DNA of 46,133 bases, taken from positions 1 through 46,133 of the forward strand of contig CACZMV010000033.1 of NCBI GenBank assembly GCA_902782305.1, written 5' to 3'. The translations under genes and the position numbers were made by a program. The stretch comes from an uncultured Prevotellaceae bacterium (GTDB lineage: Bacteria; Bacteroidota; Bacteroidia; Bacteroidales; Bacteroidaceae). The notes below the pieces were generated by a model. The model made no database searches. It saw nothing but the letters and a program-made list of their open reading frames with translations, and was not told the DNA's origin. This document shows positions 45,220 through 46,133 of this stretch, one piece after another (the first letter of the stretch is position 1; each line of letters begins with the position of its first letter).

Positions 45220-46133
45220 TTACTCTGTTTCTTTTTTGTTGTTGAGAGAGCTTGATCCGTCTATATCCATTATCTTCTTGATTCTCTCTTTTATCCAATT
45301 TTCATCATAGACATTGTCTGTTTTATGTGTCCATACTCTATACCATACCCAATCTGGTTTAGTTGGCTCAGCACGGAACTTGAACTTTTTCCTGAACTCC
45401 ATCATGGTCTCATAGATATTTTCATCTAATTCTTCAAATTTCTCTTTATGATATTCCAACATGATAGTAATGTGTTTTTCATCAATCTCAAATTGGTAGT
45501 AATAATATTTTGGATCGATATCTTGAAAAGCATTAGTCAACCCGGTTGTCCTAAACTTCAAATATCTCTTACTTTTTGATGAATTATCAAAGGTTACTCC
45601 AGGAATTTGGTCTATTATACTTTTACAATTGTTGGAAATTTGCGAGACGACATCATCTCTATTTTCAAAGATGAGGTCTAATGCTCTACGATGTTTGTTA
45701 TAAATCGAGTTGCAAAGATTAATTAATTCTTGATCCATAGTTATATTCTTTTTTATGTTGTCAATATAGTTCTTGATTAAAAGCGATACATCTGCTCCCA
45801 ATTGGTTTGCTTTGAAGGTGTAGACTTTTTCCAATACAGTTACAACGTCTGAGTAATTCATAGTTATCCAGTCGTTATCAGAAGGCTCTTCACCATCGGG
45901 CGTCAAATAGATATAGATTTTCGTATAGTCGTAATATTGTGATGAGATTTTGTTTTTATATGTGACTAATTGTGATTCTTCGGAATTGCCAGAATTGTGT
46001 TCATGAGCGCCAACTTTGTTTTCTATTGCCAGAGCAACTCTGTTCTGATTTGATATTAGGAGAATATCTATATGGTTCCATTCTCTAAATACATTATAAG
46101 AATATAAGTCGGAACTTAAAAGATGAAGAGCGG
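45220..46133 (-). CDS. PD-(D/E)XK nuclease superfamily protein, 5' end outside the window
   Basis: The frame stays open to the window edge, so this is the C-terminal 303 residues or so of a longer protein. Near the edge it reads HIDILLISNQ then LAIENKVGAHEH and QLVTYKN: the Asp, the E-x-K pair and the Gln of a PD-(D/E)XK nuclease active site of the PF14281 type. The rest is AT-rich, with many Lys, Asp and Tyr residues and no membrane segment. Such nucleases are common in defence or restriction contexts. Base composition is clearly lower in GC than the genes to the left. Confidence 0.72.
   Translation of the reverse strand, partial: ALHLLSSDLYSYNVFREWNHIDILLISNQNRVALAIENKVGAHEHNSGNSEESQLVTYKNKISSQYYDYTKIYIYLTPDGEEPSDNDWITMNYSDVVTVLEKVYTFKANQLGADVSLLIKNYIDNIKKNITMDQELINLCNSIYNKHRRALDLIFENRDDVVSQISNNCKSIIDQIPGVTFDNSSKSKRYLKFRTTGLTNAFQDIDPKYYYYQFEIDEKHITIMLEYHKEKFEELDENIYETMMEFRKKFKFRAEPTKPDWVWYRVWTHKTDNVYDENWIKERIKKIMDIDGSSSLNNKKETE

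Overview
The window looks like chromosomal DNA from a member of the Bacteroidales, most likely a gut or rumen Prevotella/Segatella-type organism. Three things point there. Promoters repeatedly show the Bacteroidetes pattern TTG/TTTG, about 20 nt, then TAnnTTTG, with few Shine-Dalgarno sites. Many genes encode short outer-membrane barrels and lipoproteins with acidic residues after the lipobox cysteine. Several families are largely confined to this phylum (DUF3987/VirE-N primase-like protein, DUF4248, smalltalk protein, DUF6175, two-domain chromate transporters). No rRNA, tRNA, CRISPR array or transposase was found. The genus is an inference.

Layout. (1) 1-6046: an OmpA-type lipoprotein diverges from purL, and purL is followed by a pair of half-size chromate transporters. 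(2) 6047-20912: an accessory region. Its left arm (minus strand) holds an M15 peptidase, a VirE-N/DUF3987 primase-helicase-like protein, and several small unknown genes. Its right arm (plus strand) holds a DUF4248 protein, an HU-like DNA-binding protein and a 38-aa smalltalk-like membrane peptide that is easily missed. These are usually neighbours in one module. Here they are separated by a tight eight-gene minus-strand operon (11460-18633) of exported proteins (WG-repeat, DUF6175, barrels, unknowns) and an XRE-type regulator. A noncoding hub at 19130-19690 has 8-bp iterons in inverted arrays around a perfect 50-bp AT palindrome. A third iteron array abuts the stop codon of the DUF3987 gene 13 kb away. 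This looks like a replication or recombination origin tied to the primase-like protein. (3) 21066-23469: a DUF4384 protein and two related outer-membrane barrels with a shared 5'UTR hairpin.

(4) 23636-32700: an FMN-binding protein and a small plant-glycan set: a GH127 beta-L-arabinofuranosidase, a very large GH43/sialidase-like/six-hairpin fusion and a GH78 alpha-L-rhamnosidase, with no SusC/SusD. (5) 32871-36748: a four-gene operon (CDP-alcohol phosphotransferase, flippase-like membrane protein, HisC/CobD-like PLP enzyme, LicC-like cytidylyltransferase). It reads like a self-contained route to a phospho-amino-alcohol head group; the CDP-alcohol enzyme lacks the last Asp of its signature. (6) 36769-43197: an M13 metallopeptidase lipoprotein, then a DapA-family aldolase/lyase, a sodium:solute symporter and an S41 protease lipoprotein. 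(7) 43203-46133: an AAA+ ATPase, a small unknown gene and the 3' part of a PD-(D/E)XK nuclease, in AT-richer DNA.

A theme across the window is very short tandem repeats. 7-bp units join neighbouring genes, in two cases supplying the start codon, and 7- and 9-bp units also appear inside genes as interdomain linkers or a signal-peptide core (PurL, DUF3987 protein, GH43 fusion, GH78).
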